From contig MVDH01000006.1 of assembly GCA_003056245.1 (NCBI GenBank), positions 248,001-312,000 of the forward strand: a DNA stretch of 64,000 bases. Reading direction: 5' to 3'. Position 1 is the first letter of the stretch. Every line of letters starts with the position of its first letter. A program made the translations under genes and the position numbers. This DNA is from Cellvibrio sp. 79. Lineage in GTDB: Bacteria > Pseudomonadota > Gammaproteobacteria > Pseudomonadales > Cellvibrionaceae. Below the pieces are notes generated by a model, which worked only from the letters and a program-made list of their open reading frames with translations, was not told the DNA's origin and searched no databases. Below are positions 44,636-54,011 of the stretch, piece after piece.

Positions 44636-44738
44636 CTGCTCACACTGTAGTTATGGCAGCTGGACGGGACTCCCTTCGGGCTGGCCGGTGTTGAGAACCC
44701 TGTTTCAGTCCGCCTCCATAAATCTGAACGTGTGACAG
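44636..44738 (-). ncRNA. Possible structured RNA or leader element
   Basis: A multi-stem fold can be drawn: an outer stem CTG(c)TCACAC / GTGTGA-CAG (44636-44645 with 44730-44738), an inner stem GGC(agct)GGAC / GTCC-GCC (44655-44665 with 44708-44714), and an apical hairpin CCC-ttc-GGG (44672-44680). It is GC-rich in an AT-rich area and lies directly upstream of the 37-codon ORF on the minus strand. It could be a leader, an sRNA or a folded mobile repeat. I did not recognise a named family. Confidence 0.4.
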
Positions 44739-44805
44739 CGGCTTCATGCCAAACGTAAAAAACAACAAGTTACTAACGCCACCTTTCAAGTAAGCGGGAA
44801 TTTTT

Positions 44806-45282
44806 ATGAAAACTTTATTTGTTTTTGTCCTGACTGTTGTTACCTCCTTTGCCTTCGCATTGGGCGATAAAGATTACAACAAGAAATATGACCCCAACCG
44901 CAATTCAGTTGCTGACTTTGAAGCAGCAAAGAAAGATGCCAAGGCAAGTGGAAAATTAATTCTGGTTGAGTTTGGTGGTGACTGGTGTGTATGGTGTCAT
45001 CGTCTGGAAAAATTTATTACATCGAACCCGGAAATTAACAGCGGCATTGATGATGTTTTTATTTTCCTTAAAGTGAACGTGAGCGATGAAAACAAGAATG
45101 AAGAATTTGTTAGCCAATTTCCGAAAATAAAAGGTTATCCATTTTTTGCAATAACCGACAGCAATGGAACTGTTATTGGCACCCAGTACACAGGGAGCCT
45201 TGAAGCAGGTAAAGGATATTCAGTCGATAGGTTCAAAGAATTTATAGCCAAATGGAAAGCGGTTCAGGCAAATCAGAAATAG
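44806..45282 (+). CDS. Thioredoxin-like exported protein
   Basis: Periplasmic thioredoxin-fold protein of 158 residues. A signal peptide (KTLFVFVLTVVTSFAFA) precedes LILVEFGGDWCVWCHRLEKFI with a CxxC active site (CVWC) near residue 63, and GYPFFAITDSNG carries the cis-Pro region. It resembles thioredoxin_7/DsbD-gamma-like reductants. Probably a disulfide reductase or isomerase with unknown partners. A weak terminator follows. Confidence 0.88.
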   Translation: MKTLFVFVLTVVTSFAFALGDKDYNKKYDPNRNSVADFEAAKKDAKASGKLILVEFGGDWCVWCHRLEKFITSNPEINSGIDDVFIFLKVNVSDENKNEEFVSQFPKIKGYPFFAITDSNGTVIGTQYTGSLEAGKGYSVDRFKEFIAKWKAVQANQK

Positions 45283-45304
45283 ATACCAAATTGGAAAATC
45301 GAAG

Positions 45305-45323
45305 GCAGCGAAAGTTGCTTTTT
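45305..45323 (+). terminator. Weak terminator after thioredoxin-like gene
   Basis: GCAGC-gaaa-GTTGC stem (one G-U pair) followed by TTTTT, 22 bases after the stop and before the convergent TonB receptor. Confidence 0.55.
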
Positions 45324-45363
45324 CTACATCATCCATTGAGCGCTAATTCTTAGCCTATTTATT

Positions 45364-47445
45364 TCACCATTCCCACTGCCACACCAAACTGGTTTCGCGC
45401 CCGCGATTGGGAACTGCGCCAACAATACCAACACCTTGTGGTGCCGTGGCATAGGCTTTATCAAATACATTTTTCGCCGCCAACGAGAGGCTTTGTGTGC
45501 GATTAAACTGGTAACGCAATTGGCTGTTCGCGTACCAATAAGCGGCCAATGGTGCGCGTTGATTGACAGCAAGTGGATATTCACGCTGATTATTGTAGAC
45601 TGCAGAAATATTCCAATTCCACTGTTCCTGCTGATAGTTTAACCCCACAGAGCTTAATCTATCAGCTTCACGAAAATAGGAATCCGGCAAGTTATACATA
45701 CTGCTGTAATGAGTACGCAGCATCCAGCTGTCATTTATTTGCCAATCAAAACGAAAACCCCCACCGTAATTTTCCTGGTCCCTACCATTAATATAAGTGC
45801 GAATACCATTTTTAAATCCGGCTCCAATCGGGCTTTCGTATTTATTGTGATAAACAGTTGCTCCCAAGGTAATACTATTCCAGGAGCCCAACCACAAAAG
45901 CTCGCTGGTCTTTACCACTTCGCTGCCCAGACTCGGATTGCCTGCTATCAACGGATTATTTAGCAAACCGGTTTCAGAAAAACTGGGAGCCCGAAAAGCT
46001 TCGCCGTAAAGCGCTTTAAATGTGTGACGCGCATTTAATTGATGAACAATTCCTATGCGCGGGCTGGCACGACTCCCAATCATTTCATAATGGTCATAAC
46101 GCACACCGGTCGTTAACCGTGTATCTGGTGTGAGGTTATACAACCATTGGCTATAGAGCCCGCTTATATTTCTTGAATCGCGCGCGCCGCTTGCGGTCGC
46201 ATGCTCGAAGTTACCGTAGTAATTAATAGGAAATTGTTTACGCACCAATTGCCCCATGTCGTAATTGTTATAGGCTTGGGCCTCGGTCTCAGTTTCGCGC
46301 TGCCACTCAACACCAAATTGCGTACTTAACCGTGCATTAATCTCCAGGTCGTTCGCCAGATTGAATTGATAAGCCTCACCAAATAATCTCACCTTCGCCA
46401 GCATAGGATCATTGCTGGCGGGTTGACTCAACTCAATGAGATCACCGGCTTCAAACAACATCGCATGAAAATACTGGCGCATATCCCGATAGCCAACGGA
46501 TGCGTTTATTTTCCAATTATCCATCGGCTCAACGCGTTGTTCAAAACGGAGTAGACGCGCCTCTTGACGGTAAAAATTAAAATCGTTATTTATTTTTTCC
46601 AACACATAAAAATCTTCTGCATCTGCACGCGAGAAAAAAGCTTGCAGCTTGCTATTGCCGTAACTAAGGTTCCAATCAATTACCGTCTCTTCACGCGGAT
46701 CATGCGTATTTGTGCCATTGATATCGTAGGATTGACCATCGTCTGCGGATAATCGGGTGTATAAATTGGTTTGCCAGTTGCCAGACTCGTGTGACAAATT
46801 GATATCAGCTGTGCGTTTGCGGTTTTCTCCCAGGCCTATGCGTAAAGCACGTGCTTGTGTGCGGCTGATAATATTGATGACGCCGGTAAATGCACCTGAA
46901 CCATAAATAGCCGATGCCGGGCCACGAATAATTTCAATGCGCTCAATATTAGCCAGTGGGTAAAGCACGAGTGCGCTATCTGCGCCGCCCGAACGAGGAT
47001 CGGTAAAGGTTCGGCCATCCACCAATAATAAAATTTCACGGGAACGTATGCCCTGGCGTCGCCCGCGAATGCTGTAGGAATAGTTGATCGGGGAATCGGC
47101 ACTGCGATTTACCTGCATCCCCGGCACTAGCGCTAATAATTCATGCAAGTAATCAAGGCCCAACACATCCAATTGCTGACGAGTAAATACTGTTGTGGAA
47201 GACGGTACCGTTTTAATCGACTCCTCACGCAAAGTTGCGCCGGTAATATTCACCTGCATGAGCTGCTCCAGATTCATTTCAAACAACTCATCCTGATTAG
47301 CATGCACTAGCATTGTGATGAATATGAGCATAAAACTGAACGTTGTTTTGATAAAAAATTTTCCTGAAAAAATATGATCCCTCAATGAAAAATTAAGTGA
47401 TATGGGATAAAAAATACCGGGCATGATGAATTTTCGTTTACTCAT
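45364..47445 (-). CDS. TonB-dependent receptor, third paralogue of the operon
   Basis: Receptor of up to 693 residues. The plug reads MNLEQLMQVNITGATLREES, TVFTRQQLDVLGLDYLHELL and GPASAIYGSGAFTGVINIISR. The barrel contains RAPSFSETGLLNNP and ends WQWEW (Trp rather than Phe). The start lies two bases after the preceding receptor's stop and gives an unusually long leader of about 48 residues before VHANQDELF; a later start is possible. It is paralogous to the next two receptors and is the last gene of the YfiR operon. Substrate unknown. Confidence 0.9.
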   Translation of the reverse strand: MSKRKFIMPGIFYPISLNFSLRDHIFSGKFFIKTTFSFMLIFITMLVHANQDELFEMNLEQLMQVNITGATLREESIKTVPSSTTVFTRQQLDVLGLDYLHELLALVPGMQVNRSADSPINYSYSIRGRRQGIRSREILLLVDGRTFTDPRSGGADSALVLYPLANIERIEIIRGPASAIYGSGAFTGVINIISRTQARALRIGLGENRKRTADINLSHESGNWQTNLYTRLSADDGQSYDINGTNTHDPREETVIDWNLSYGNSKLQAFFSRADAEDFYVLEKINNDFNFYRQEARLLRFEQRVEPMDNWKINASVGYRDMRQYFHAMLFEAGDLIELSQPASNDPMLAKVRLFGEAYQFNLANDLEINARLSTQFGVEWQRETETEAQAYNNYDMGQLVRKQFPINYYGNFEHATASGARDSRNISGLYSQWLYNLTPDTRLTTGVRYDHYEMIGSRASPRIGIVHQLNARHTFKALYGEAFRAPSFSETGLLNNPLIAGNPSLGSEVVKTSELLWLGSWNSITLGATVYHNKYESPIGAGFKNGIRTYINGRDQENYGGGFRFDWQINDSWMLRTHYSSMYNLPDSYFREADRLSSVGLNYQQEQWNWNISAVYNNQREYPLAVNQRAPLAAYWYANSQLRYQFNRTQSLSLAAKNVFDKAYATAPQGVGIVGAVPNRGRETSLVWQWEW

Positions 47446-47447
47446 TA

Positions 47448-49454
47448 TTAAAACTGCCAGTTTATCTTTACGCTGGCTTCGCGCCCGCGATTCGGTACAC
47501 CACCAACCAATCCTGTTCCTTGCGAAGGTGTTGAATAGTTTTTATCAAATGCATTTTTTACCGCAAGCGCCACGCTGGTTGATGAGTTGATTTGATAAAG
47601 CAATTGGGTATTGCCGTACCAATAAGCATCCAATTGCGCGCGCCGGGTTGAAGTGAGTTGATAACCACGCTCACCTTGATAAATGGCGGAAAAATTCCAG
47701 TTCCAGTTATCACGCTGGTAATTCACGCCCATGGAGCCCAGTGAATCCGCTTCGCGGAAATAGGCATCGGGTAAATCATGGAATGAATTTGCCTGGATGT
47801 TGAACATCCAGTGCGTATTTATTTGCCAATTAATACGGCTGCTAATGCCATAATTTTTTTGTCGGGCACCATTAATGTAGGTGCGAGTGTTGCCCATAAA
47901 TCCGGCGGTAACCGGTTTTTCATATTGGTTGTGGTAAATGCTTGCACCGAAGGTTAATTGATCCCAGATTCCATACCATAATATTTCACTGGATTTTACC
48001 GTTTCACTTTCCAGATTCGGGTTGCCAATCAATACCGGATTATTTAGCAAATGCGTTTCACCAAATGTAGGGGCGCGAAATGCTTCGCTGTAAAATAATT
48101 TTATCGTGTGCCGTTCGTTGACTTGATGGACCAAAGCAAAACGCGGACTGGTGCGAGTATCCAGGGATTCATAATCATCGTGGCGCAAACCAACGGTCAA
48201 GCGTGTATCGTCAGCTGGCTGATAAAGCCACTGCGCATAAATTCCCGATACATCGCGCGATTGTTCCCCACCGACGATGGTTTCGTGTTCACTATCACCG
48301 TAATAGGTAATCGGGGATTCCCGACGCGCCCATTGCGCCAAATCGTAATTATTGTAGGAGCGCGCGCGTATTTCGCGCTGGTGTTGCCATTCCAGGCCGA
48401 ATTGCATGCTGAGCAATTCATTGATATTCACATCATTGGCGACATTAAACCGGTAGGCTTCGCTTGATAATAAACCCCGCGTTAATAGCGGCGCATTACT
48501 GGCCGGTTGGCTATTACCAGCCAGTGATCCGGCGGGCAAGATGATTCCTTTTAATTCCTGCTCTGCATATTCATGACCCAGCGCGAGATTTATTTTCCAG
48601 GCACTGGTTGGGTTTAATTCCTGATCAACACGCACATGGCGATAGACTTGCCAATAGTTGTTGTAATCATTGTTAACTTTTTCCAACACATAAAAATCTT
48701 CTGCTTCTTGCTCGGAATAAAATGCCTGCACCCGGGTTTTACGATATTTCACATTCCAATCCACTAACATTTCCTGATGCGGATCCTGCGTATTTTGATT
48801 ACCGATATGGTAAAGCTGCCCGTCATCAGCAGCGAGATGCGAGTATAAATCTGTTTGCCAATCGCCGGATTTCGCCGAGAGATTAATATCCGCCACACGT
48901 TTGGCATTGTCGCCCAAGCCGATTTTCAGCTGGTTGGTTTGTTGGCGACTGACAATATTAATAACGCCCGAAAATGCACCGGAGCCATAGATGGCAGAAG
49001 CCGGGCCGCGCATAATTTCAATGCGCTCGATATTCGCCAGCGGATATAAATGCATCGCCGATTCAATTCCGCCGGAGCGCGGATCGGTAAATACGCGACC
49101 ATCAACTAACAACAATACTTCGCGCGATTGGCCGCCCTGGCGCCTGCCACGAACGCTGAAAGAATAACTGCTGGGGCTATCGCCAGAGCGAGTGACTTGA
49201 AATCCGGGCACAAGATTCAATAGTTCGTGCAAATAATCCAAACCCAGTGCTTCCAATTGCGCGCGCGTATATACCGTAGTTGATGACGGAACCGTTTTGA
49301 TCGATTCCTGGCGCAACGTGGAACCGGTGATGCTGACTTTCAGCAATTGCTCCAGATCCATTTCAAGAATGGTCTGTTCATCGGCGTAAACCGGCTTTAC
49401 TGCTAGCATTGCCACTGCGATGAAAGCTGCCAGGATATGTTTTCTCTGGGTCAT
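47448..49454 (-). CDS. TonB-dependent receptor, second paralogue
   Basis: Receptor of 668 residues. The signal peptide is AAFIAVAMLAVKPVYA, and the mature chain opens DEQTILEMDLEQLLKVSITGSTLRQES. Plug and barrel blocks parallel those of its neighbours (RGPASAIYGSGAFSGVINIVSR; RAPTFGETHLLNNPVLIGNP). The C-terminus ASVKINWQF ends in Phe. It lacks an STN signalling domain. It sits 15 bases downstream of the first paralogue. Confidence 0.93.
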   Translation of the reverse strand: MTQRKHILAAFIAVAMLAVKPVYADEQTILEMDLEQLLKVSITGSTLRQESIKTVPSSTTVYTRAQLEALGLDYLHELLNLVPGFQVTRSGDSPSSYSFSVRGRRQGGQSREVLLLVDGRVFTDPRSGGIESAMHLYPLANIERIEIMRGPASAIYGSGAFSGVINIVSRQQTNQLKIGLGDNAKRVADINLSAKSGDWQTDLYSHLAADDGQLYHIGNQNTQDPHQEMLVDWNVKYRKTRVQAFYSEQEAEDFYVLEKVNNDYNNYWQVYRHVRVDQELNPTSAWKINLALGHEYAEQELKGIILPAGSLAGNSQPASNAPLLTRGLLSSEAYRFNVANDVNINELLSMQFGLEWQHQREIRARSYNNYDLAQWARRESPITYYGDSEHETIVGGEQSRDVSGIYAQWLYQPADDTRLTVGLRHDDYESLDTRTSPRFALVHQVNERHTIKLFYSEAFRAPTFGETHLLNNPVLIGNPNLESETVKSSEILWYGIWDQLTFGASIYHNQYEKPVTAGFMGNTRTYINGARQKNYGISSRINWQINTHWMFNIQANSFHDLPDAYFREADSLGSMGVNYQRDNWNWNFSAIYQGERGYQLTSTRRAQLDAYWYGNTQLLYQINSSTSVALAVKNAFDKNYSTPSQGTGLVGGVPNRGREASVKINWQF

Positions 49455-49469
49455 GTTTTTTTTAGCATT

Positions 49470-51509
49470 TTAAAATTGCCAATCCATACCGACGCTGGCT
49501 TCCTGGCCGCGATTGGGCACTCCGCCCGGAATTCCTACCCCCAATGCCGGGCTGGAATAGGATTCATCCAATAAATTTTTCAAACTGATCCTGAAACGTG
49601 TTTCAGGGCTAAAGCTGTAACTCAATTGGCCATTCACCAACCAATAATTTTCCAGATCACCTTTTTGATTGGCAGTAATCAAATATTGTCGCGCGCCCTG
49701 ATAACTTGCCGATAAATTCCAGTTCCATTGCCCGTGCTGATAATTAATAACTGCTGCGGCTAAATGTTCTGCTTCGGCAAACGCAGAATCGGGCAAATCA
49801 TAAAGATGCGTATAACTCACCCGCAGCAACCAGCGCGAATTTAACTGATGATTCAAATCAAATGATGCGCCCCGGGATTCCTGATCCAAACCGTTAATGT
49901 ACATGCGCGTACTGCCCTGGATATCGGCGAGGATGGGATTTTCGTAGCGGCTAAAAAATCCCGCTAATTCCAAACTGGTTCGTTTACCTGCGGCGATCCA
50001 CGCGAGATTCCAGGTTTTAACCAATTCATGATCCAGATCGGGATTACCCACTAAAAAAGGATTATTGAGTAAAGCAACTTCTACGAAATTCGGTGCGCGA
50101 AAAGCCTCACCGTAAAGCAACTTTACACTGTGAATATTATTGAGTTGATGTACTAATCCCAAACGCGGACTGATGTGATCGCCGATGCTTTCGTAATAGT
50201 CGTAGCGTCCTCCTAACGTCATGCGCGTTGTTCGGGTTAGATCATAAATCCATTGACCGTACAGGCCAGTGGTTTCGCGTGAAATTGCTTTCTCGACAAT
50301 TACCGAATAATCAAAGTTTTCAAAGTAATTTACATTACGTCGCCGGGTAATTACCTGAATCAAATCGTAATTCGTGCGTCCATGCGTTTCATCTTCTTGC
50401 GCGCGTTGCCAATCAACACCAAATTGCACATTACCCTGCTCCGCCAGATTTAATTCATTTGCCAGCGTTAATTGGGTTGCATGCGCATTAAACGTAACCT
50501 TCGCCAACACCGGTTCGCGACTGGTGGGGCGACTGACTTGAAGCAGCGCGCCGGGTTCGGTTATCGGCGCATGAAAATGTTGTTCGCCATCGCGATACGC
50601 CAGCGTCAGTTTTGTATTCCAGTTTGCTGTTGGTTGAAATGATTGTTCCAGACTCAAATGACGAAATTGCTGGCGATATTCATTAAAACCATTGCGCACT
50701 TTTTCCAGCGTATAAAAATCATCGCCTGCAAGGCGATACCAAGCAGCTTGTATTCGACTCGTATCATTGTGTAAATCGACATCAATATCCAATTCACGGC
50801 GCGGGTCACTGGTTTCCCGATTGCCGCTCAACTGATAAGTTTGCCCATCATCACCGTAAGTGTGGAAAAACACATTGCTTTGCCAATCATCAAATTGCTC
50901 TGACCAATGCCAATCCAACTGGTGGCGATTGTCGCTACCCAATCCTGCTTTTACACTGGTTTCACCTTGCCGGCTGATGACATTGATAACGCCGGTATAC
51001 GCACCCGAACCGTAGAGTGCTGAACCTGGCCCCTGAATAACTTCAACGCGCTCGATTTGTGCGAGAGGAAATAAAGAAATTCCGGTATCCGCGCCCACTG
51101 CACGTGGATTGCCAAACAAACGTCCATCTACCACTAATAAAATTTCCAGTGCACGATTTCCCAAGCGGCGGCCGCCGGAACTGTAGGTGTAATTGAACGG
51201 GTTATCGGCATTGCGACTCACTTGAAAACCGGGAACCAAACGCAGTAATTCGTAGAGATAATCCAGGCCCAGCCGATCAATTTGATCACGCGTAAAAACA
51301 GTAACAACGGAGGGAACGGTTTTGAGCGATTCTTCAGTCAGGGTGGCGCCGGTTACCGGAACGTCCAGTAACTCTTCCAGATTTAATTCGAGATAGGCAA
51401 GGTCATTTTCGTCGGCATGGCACACGCTGGAACAGCAAAACGCCAGTATCCAGAGAACCGGAATACAAATAACCGGAACACACGATGAAAAAATTTTCCT
51501 GCTACCCAT
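49470..51509 (-). CDS. TonB-dependent receptor, first paralogue
   Basis: Receptor of 679 residues. The signal peptide is about residues 1-32 (VPVICIPVLWILAFCCSSVCHA), followed by YLELNLEELLDVPVTGATLTEES. It shares plug GPGSALYGSGAYTGVINVISR and barrel RAPNFVEVALLNNPFLVGNP with the other two and ends VGMDWQF. It is the most divergent of the three by eye. It follows the REC-GGDEF-EAL gene by 30 bases with GGAGGAC near the start, so it belongs to the same operon. Confidence 0.93.
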   Translation of the reverse strand: MGSRKIFSSCVPVICIPVLWILAFCCSSVCHADENDLAYLELNLEELLDVPVTGATLTEESLKTVPSVVTVFTRDQIDRLGLDYLYELLRLVPGFQVSRNADNPFNYTYSSGGRRLGNRALEILLVVDGRLFGNPRAVGADTGISLFPLAQIERVEVIQGPGSALYGSGAYTGVINVISRQGETSVKAGLGSDNRHQLDWHWSEQFDDWQSNVFFHTYGDDGQTYQLSGNRETSDPRRELDIDVDLHNDTSRIQAAWYRLAGDDFYTLEKVRNGFNEYRQQFRHLSLEQSFQPTANWNTKLTLAYRDGEQHFHAPITEPGALLQVSRPTSREPVLAKVTFNAHATQLTLANELNLAEQGNVQFGVDWQRAQEDETHGRTNYDLIQVITRRRNVNYFENFDYSVIVEKAISRETTGLYGQWIYDLTRTTRMTLGGRYDYYESIGDHISPRLGLVHQLNNIHSVKLLYGEAFRAPNFVEVALLNNPFLVGNPDLDHELVKTWNLAWIAAGKRTSLELAGFFSRYENPILADIQGSTRMYINGLDQESRGASFDLNHQLNSRWLLRVSYTHLYDLPDSAFAEAEHLAAAVINYQHGQWNWNLSASYQGARQYLITANQKGDLENYWLVNGQLSYSFSPETRFRISLKNLLDESYSSPALGVGIPGGVPNRGQEASVGMDWQF

Positions 51510-51539
51510 CTGTCCTCCTTCGCGTTGAATAATGTCGGC

Positions 51540-54011
51540 TTAAGGATTGCCACTCCATTGCTGCAACCAGGATTCAAATTGCGCAACGGGTAAAGGTTTG
51601 GAGAAATAATAGCCTTGCATAAGGTTGCAGCCCTGATGCGAAAGCACTTCCGATTCACCAGCAGTTTCTACACCTTCCGCGATAGTTTCCATGCCCAATG
51701 ATTCTGCCAAGCGAATAATGGATGCAACGATGGCGAGCGACGCGCTGTCGGTTTGCATATCGCGCACAAATGATTGATCAATTTTGAGAATATTTACCGG
51801 CAGGCGACGCAAATAATTCAAGCAGGAAAAACCGGTACCAAAATCGTCGATGGCAATGCGATAGCCGAAATCGCGAAAGGCTTGCAACACTTGAATCGAT
51901 ACTTCCATATCCGACATCAGCATACTTTCGGTGAGTTCCAATTCCAGTGAACTGGGCGCAGTACCCGCTTGTTCCAGAATGCCTTGCACTTCATTCAGAA
52001 AACCGGCTTGATGAAATTGCAGTGCCGAAATATTTACGCTCACGACTAACTCACCAAATCCTGCGGCATGCCAGCGTTTTACCTGACGCGCGGCTTCGGC
52101 AATTACCCAGGCGCCCAGTGGAATAATCAAACCAATTTCTTCGGCGATAGGAATAAAATGATTGGGTGGTACCAGACCACGTTCCGGATGGCGCCAACGC
52201 ACTAACGCTTCAGCACCATAAACGCGTTTGCTACGCACATCGATTTGCGGTTGGTAATGTAATTCAAATTGACCTTGATCCAGTGCGGAGCGCAAATCAT
52301 ATTCGAGTTTGAGTCGATCAAGGGTACGCGCATTGAGAATAGGTGTGTAGAACTGATAATTGTTGCGGCCTTTTTCTTTAGCGAGATACATCGCTGCGTC
52401 TGCGTTTTTAATTAACGTACTCGGCGTATCACCGTCATCGGGATAAACAGCAATGCCGATGCTCGGACTTAAATGCAGTGGCATGTCTTCCAGTGTGTAG
52501 GGTTTTAACAATTCCTCGCGCAATTTAATTGCCACTTCGGCGAGGCTGCGTTCGTCGCGTACACGTGGCAAGAGCACCACAAACTCATCGCCGCCCAAGC
52601 GCGCCACAGTGTCATCGTTGCGTACCGCCGCACTCAGGCGCGTGGCGGTTTGCCGCAATATCTGGTCGCCAGCAGCGTGGCCCAGTGAATCATTAATATT
52701 TTTAAAACGATCAAGGTCAATAAATAAAATGCCGACTTTTTCTTTGCGGCGTTTGGCGGTGTTGATCGCCATTTCCAGACGGTCATTCAGTAGCGCGCGA
52801 TTGGGCAACTCGGTGAGGCTGTCGTGATGCGCGAGAAAATCGATGCGTTCGCGCGATTTTTTTCGCTCGGAAATATCACTGAAAATGGCGATGTAATTTT
52901 CCGGTTGTCCTTCGGCATTTAACACCTGGCTGATGGAATACCAGGTAGGGAAACGCTCACCATTTTTACGCCGATTCACTAATTCGCCTTGCCAGTAACC
53001 GCGCTCTTTTAATACCGAGACCAGATTGCGGAAAAAACCGTGGGAATGAAGTTGTGCGCCGATTTTGGCGGTATCCACCCCCAAGACTTCCTCTTCGGTA
53101 AAACCCATTATTTTTTCATAGGTTTTATTCACCAGTACAATACGCAATTTTGCATCGGTAATTAAAATAGCTTCGTTGCTGCCTTCAAATACTTTGGCCC
53201 ATAAACGCAACTCCGCTTCCTGCTGTTTGCGCTGGGTGATATCACGCACGACCATGACCATTTCATCGCGTTCGCGCAAAATCAAACGCGCTTCCCAGGT
53301 GCGCAGATGATTTTTTTGCGTCCAGTCAAATTCTGCTAACTGCTCGCCCTGCCCCGCAAATACGCGGCGGATGGAGGCAGCCAAAGTACGGTATACCGGC
53401 CCGGGTAGATGGCCCTCACCCGTTTTTGGATCGTGAACAACCCATTCTTCCATGTCATTAACATAAGCACCCACTTGCATATCGATCACATGCCCATCGC
53501 GATCTATGCGCAAAATAATATCGGGAATACCGGCGAGCAACGCACGGGTTTTACCTTCGCTGATACTGACATCGCGAAAGGCTTTACTCGCGCGCAAAAT
53601 AAACTGGATGCGATAAGGTAAGGTGCCCCAACTCACCGGTTTGGTGATGAAATCTGTTGCACCGGATTCATAGGCGCGATGAATGGAATCAATATCATCG
53701 AGGCCGGTGACCATCGCAATGGGTAAATCTTTTCCTCCCGGTGACGCCAATAATTCGCGGCACAAATGAAAGCCGTCGCCATCGGGCAACAACACATCCA
53801 ATAAAACAATATCGGGGCGACGCTCACTGAATTTTGCGCGCGCACTGGCGCAATCGGCGGCTTCTATTACGTTGTAGCCAGCGCGCTCCAGCGTAATACT
53901 GGTGGTCAAGCGTGCGGCCTCATCGTCTTCAACAACTAATACCCATTCACGGCCCGGTGCGTCGCCAAGCGTAATTTGCTGAGGTTTGATTTCAGTGCCG
54001 GGGGTTTTCAC
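51540..54011 (-). CDS. REC-PAS-PAS-GGDEF-EAL c-di-GMP protein
   Basis: Protein of 823 residues. The N-terminal receiver ([36 protein letters not shown] with Asp near residue 70) precedes two PAS domains (about 155-275 and 280-400). The GGDEF domain has [11 protein letters not shown] with an RxxD inhibitory site (RNDD) five residues earlier, and the EAL domain has [20 protein letters not shown] and [14 protein letters not shown]. Both catalytic motifs look intact. Its ATG overlaps the hybrid kinase stop by four bases (ATGA), so it is the likely phosphorelay output. Confidence 0.94.
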   Translation of the reverse strand: MKTPGTEIKPQQITLGDAPGREWVLVVEDDEAARLTTSITLERAGYNVIEAADCASARAKFSERRPDIVLLDVLLPDGDGFHLCRELLASPGGKDLPIAMVTGLDDIDSIHRAYESGATDFITKPVSWGTLPYRIQFILRASKAFRDVSISEGKTRALLAGIPDIILRIDRDGHVIDMQVGAYVNDMEEWVVHDPKTGEGHLPGPVYRTLAASIRRVFAGQGEQLAEFDWTQKNHLRTWEARLILRERDEMVMVVRDITQRKQQEAELRLWAKVFEGSNEAILITDAKLRIVLVNKTYEKIMGFTEEEVLGVDTAKIGAQLHSHGFFRNLVSVLKERGYWQGELVNRRKNGERFPTWYSISQVLNAEGQPENYIAIFSDISERKKSRERIDFLAHHDSLTELPNRALLNDRLEMAINTAKRRKEKVGILFIDLDRFKNINDSLGHAAGDQILRQTATRLSAAVRNDDTVARLGGDEFVVLLPRVRDERSLAEVAIKLREELLKPYTLEDMPLHLSPSIGIAVYPDDGDTPSTLIKNADAAMYLAKEKGRNNYQFYTPILNARTLDRLKLEYDLRSALDQGQFELHYQPQIDVRSKRVYGAEALVRWRHPERGLVPPNHFIPIAEEIGLIIPLGAWVIAEAARQVKRWHAAGFGELVVSVNISALQFHQAGFLNEVQGILEQAGTAPSSLELELTESMLMSDMEVSIQVLQAFRDFGYRIAIDDFGTGFSCLNYLRRLPVNILKIDQSFVRDMQTDSASLAIVASIIRLAESLGMETIAEGVETAGESEVLSHQGCNLMQGYYFSKPLPVAQFESWLQQWSGNP

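Noticed and set aside
44636-44738. Integron attC site
   Set aside because: The outer arms lack the RYYYAAC/GTTRRRY core motifs at the expected places and no integrase is in the window.
45364-51509. Receptor with N-terminal signalling (STN) domain and FecIR-type control
   Set aside because: All three receptors begin directly at the plug after the signal peptide, and no sigma or anti-sigma gene is adjacent.
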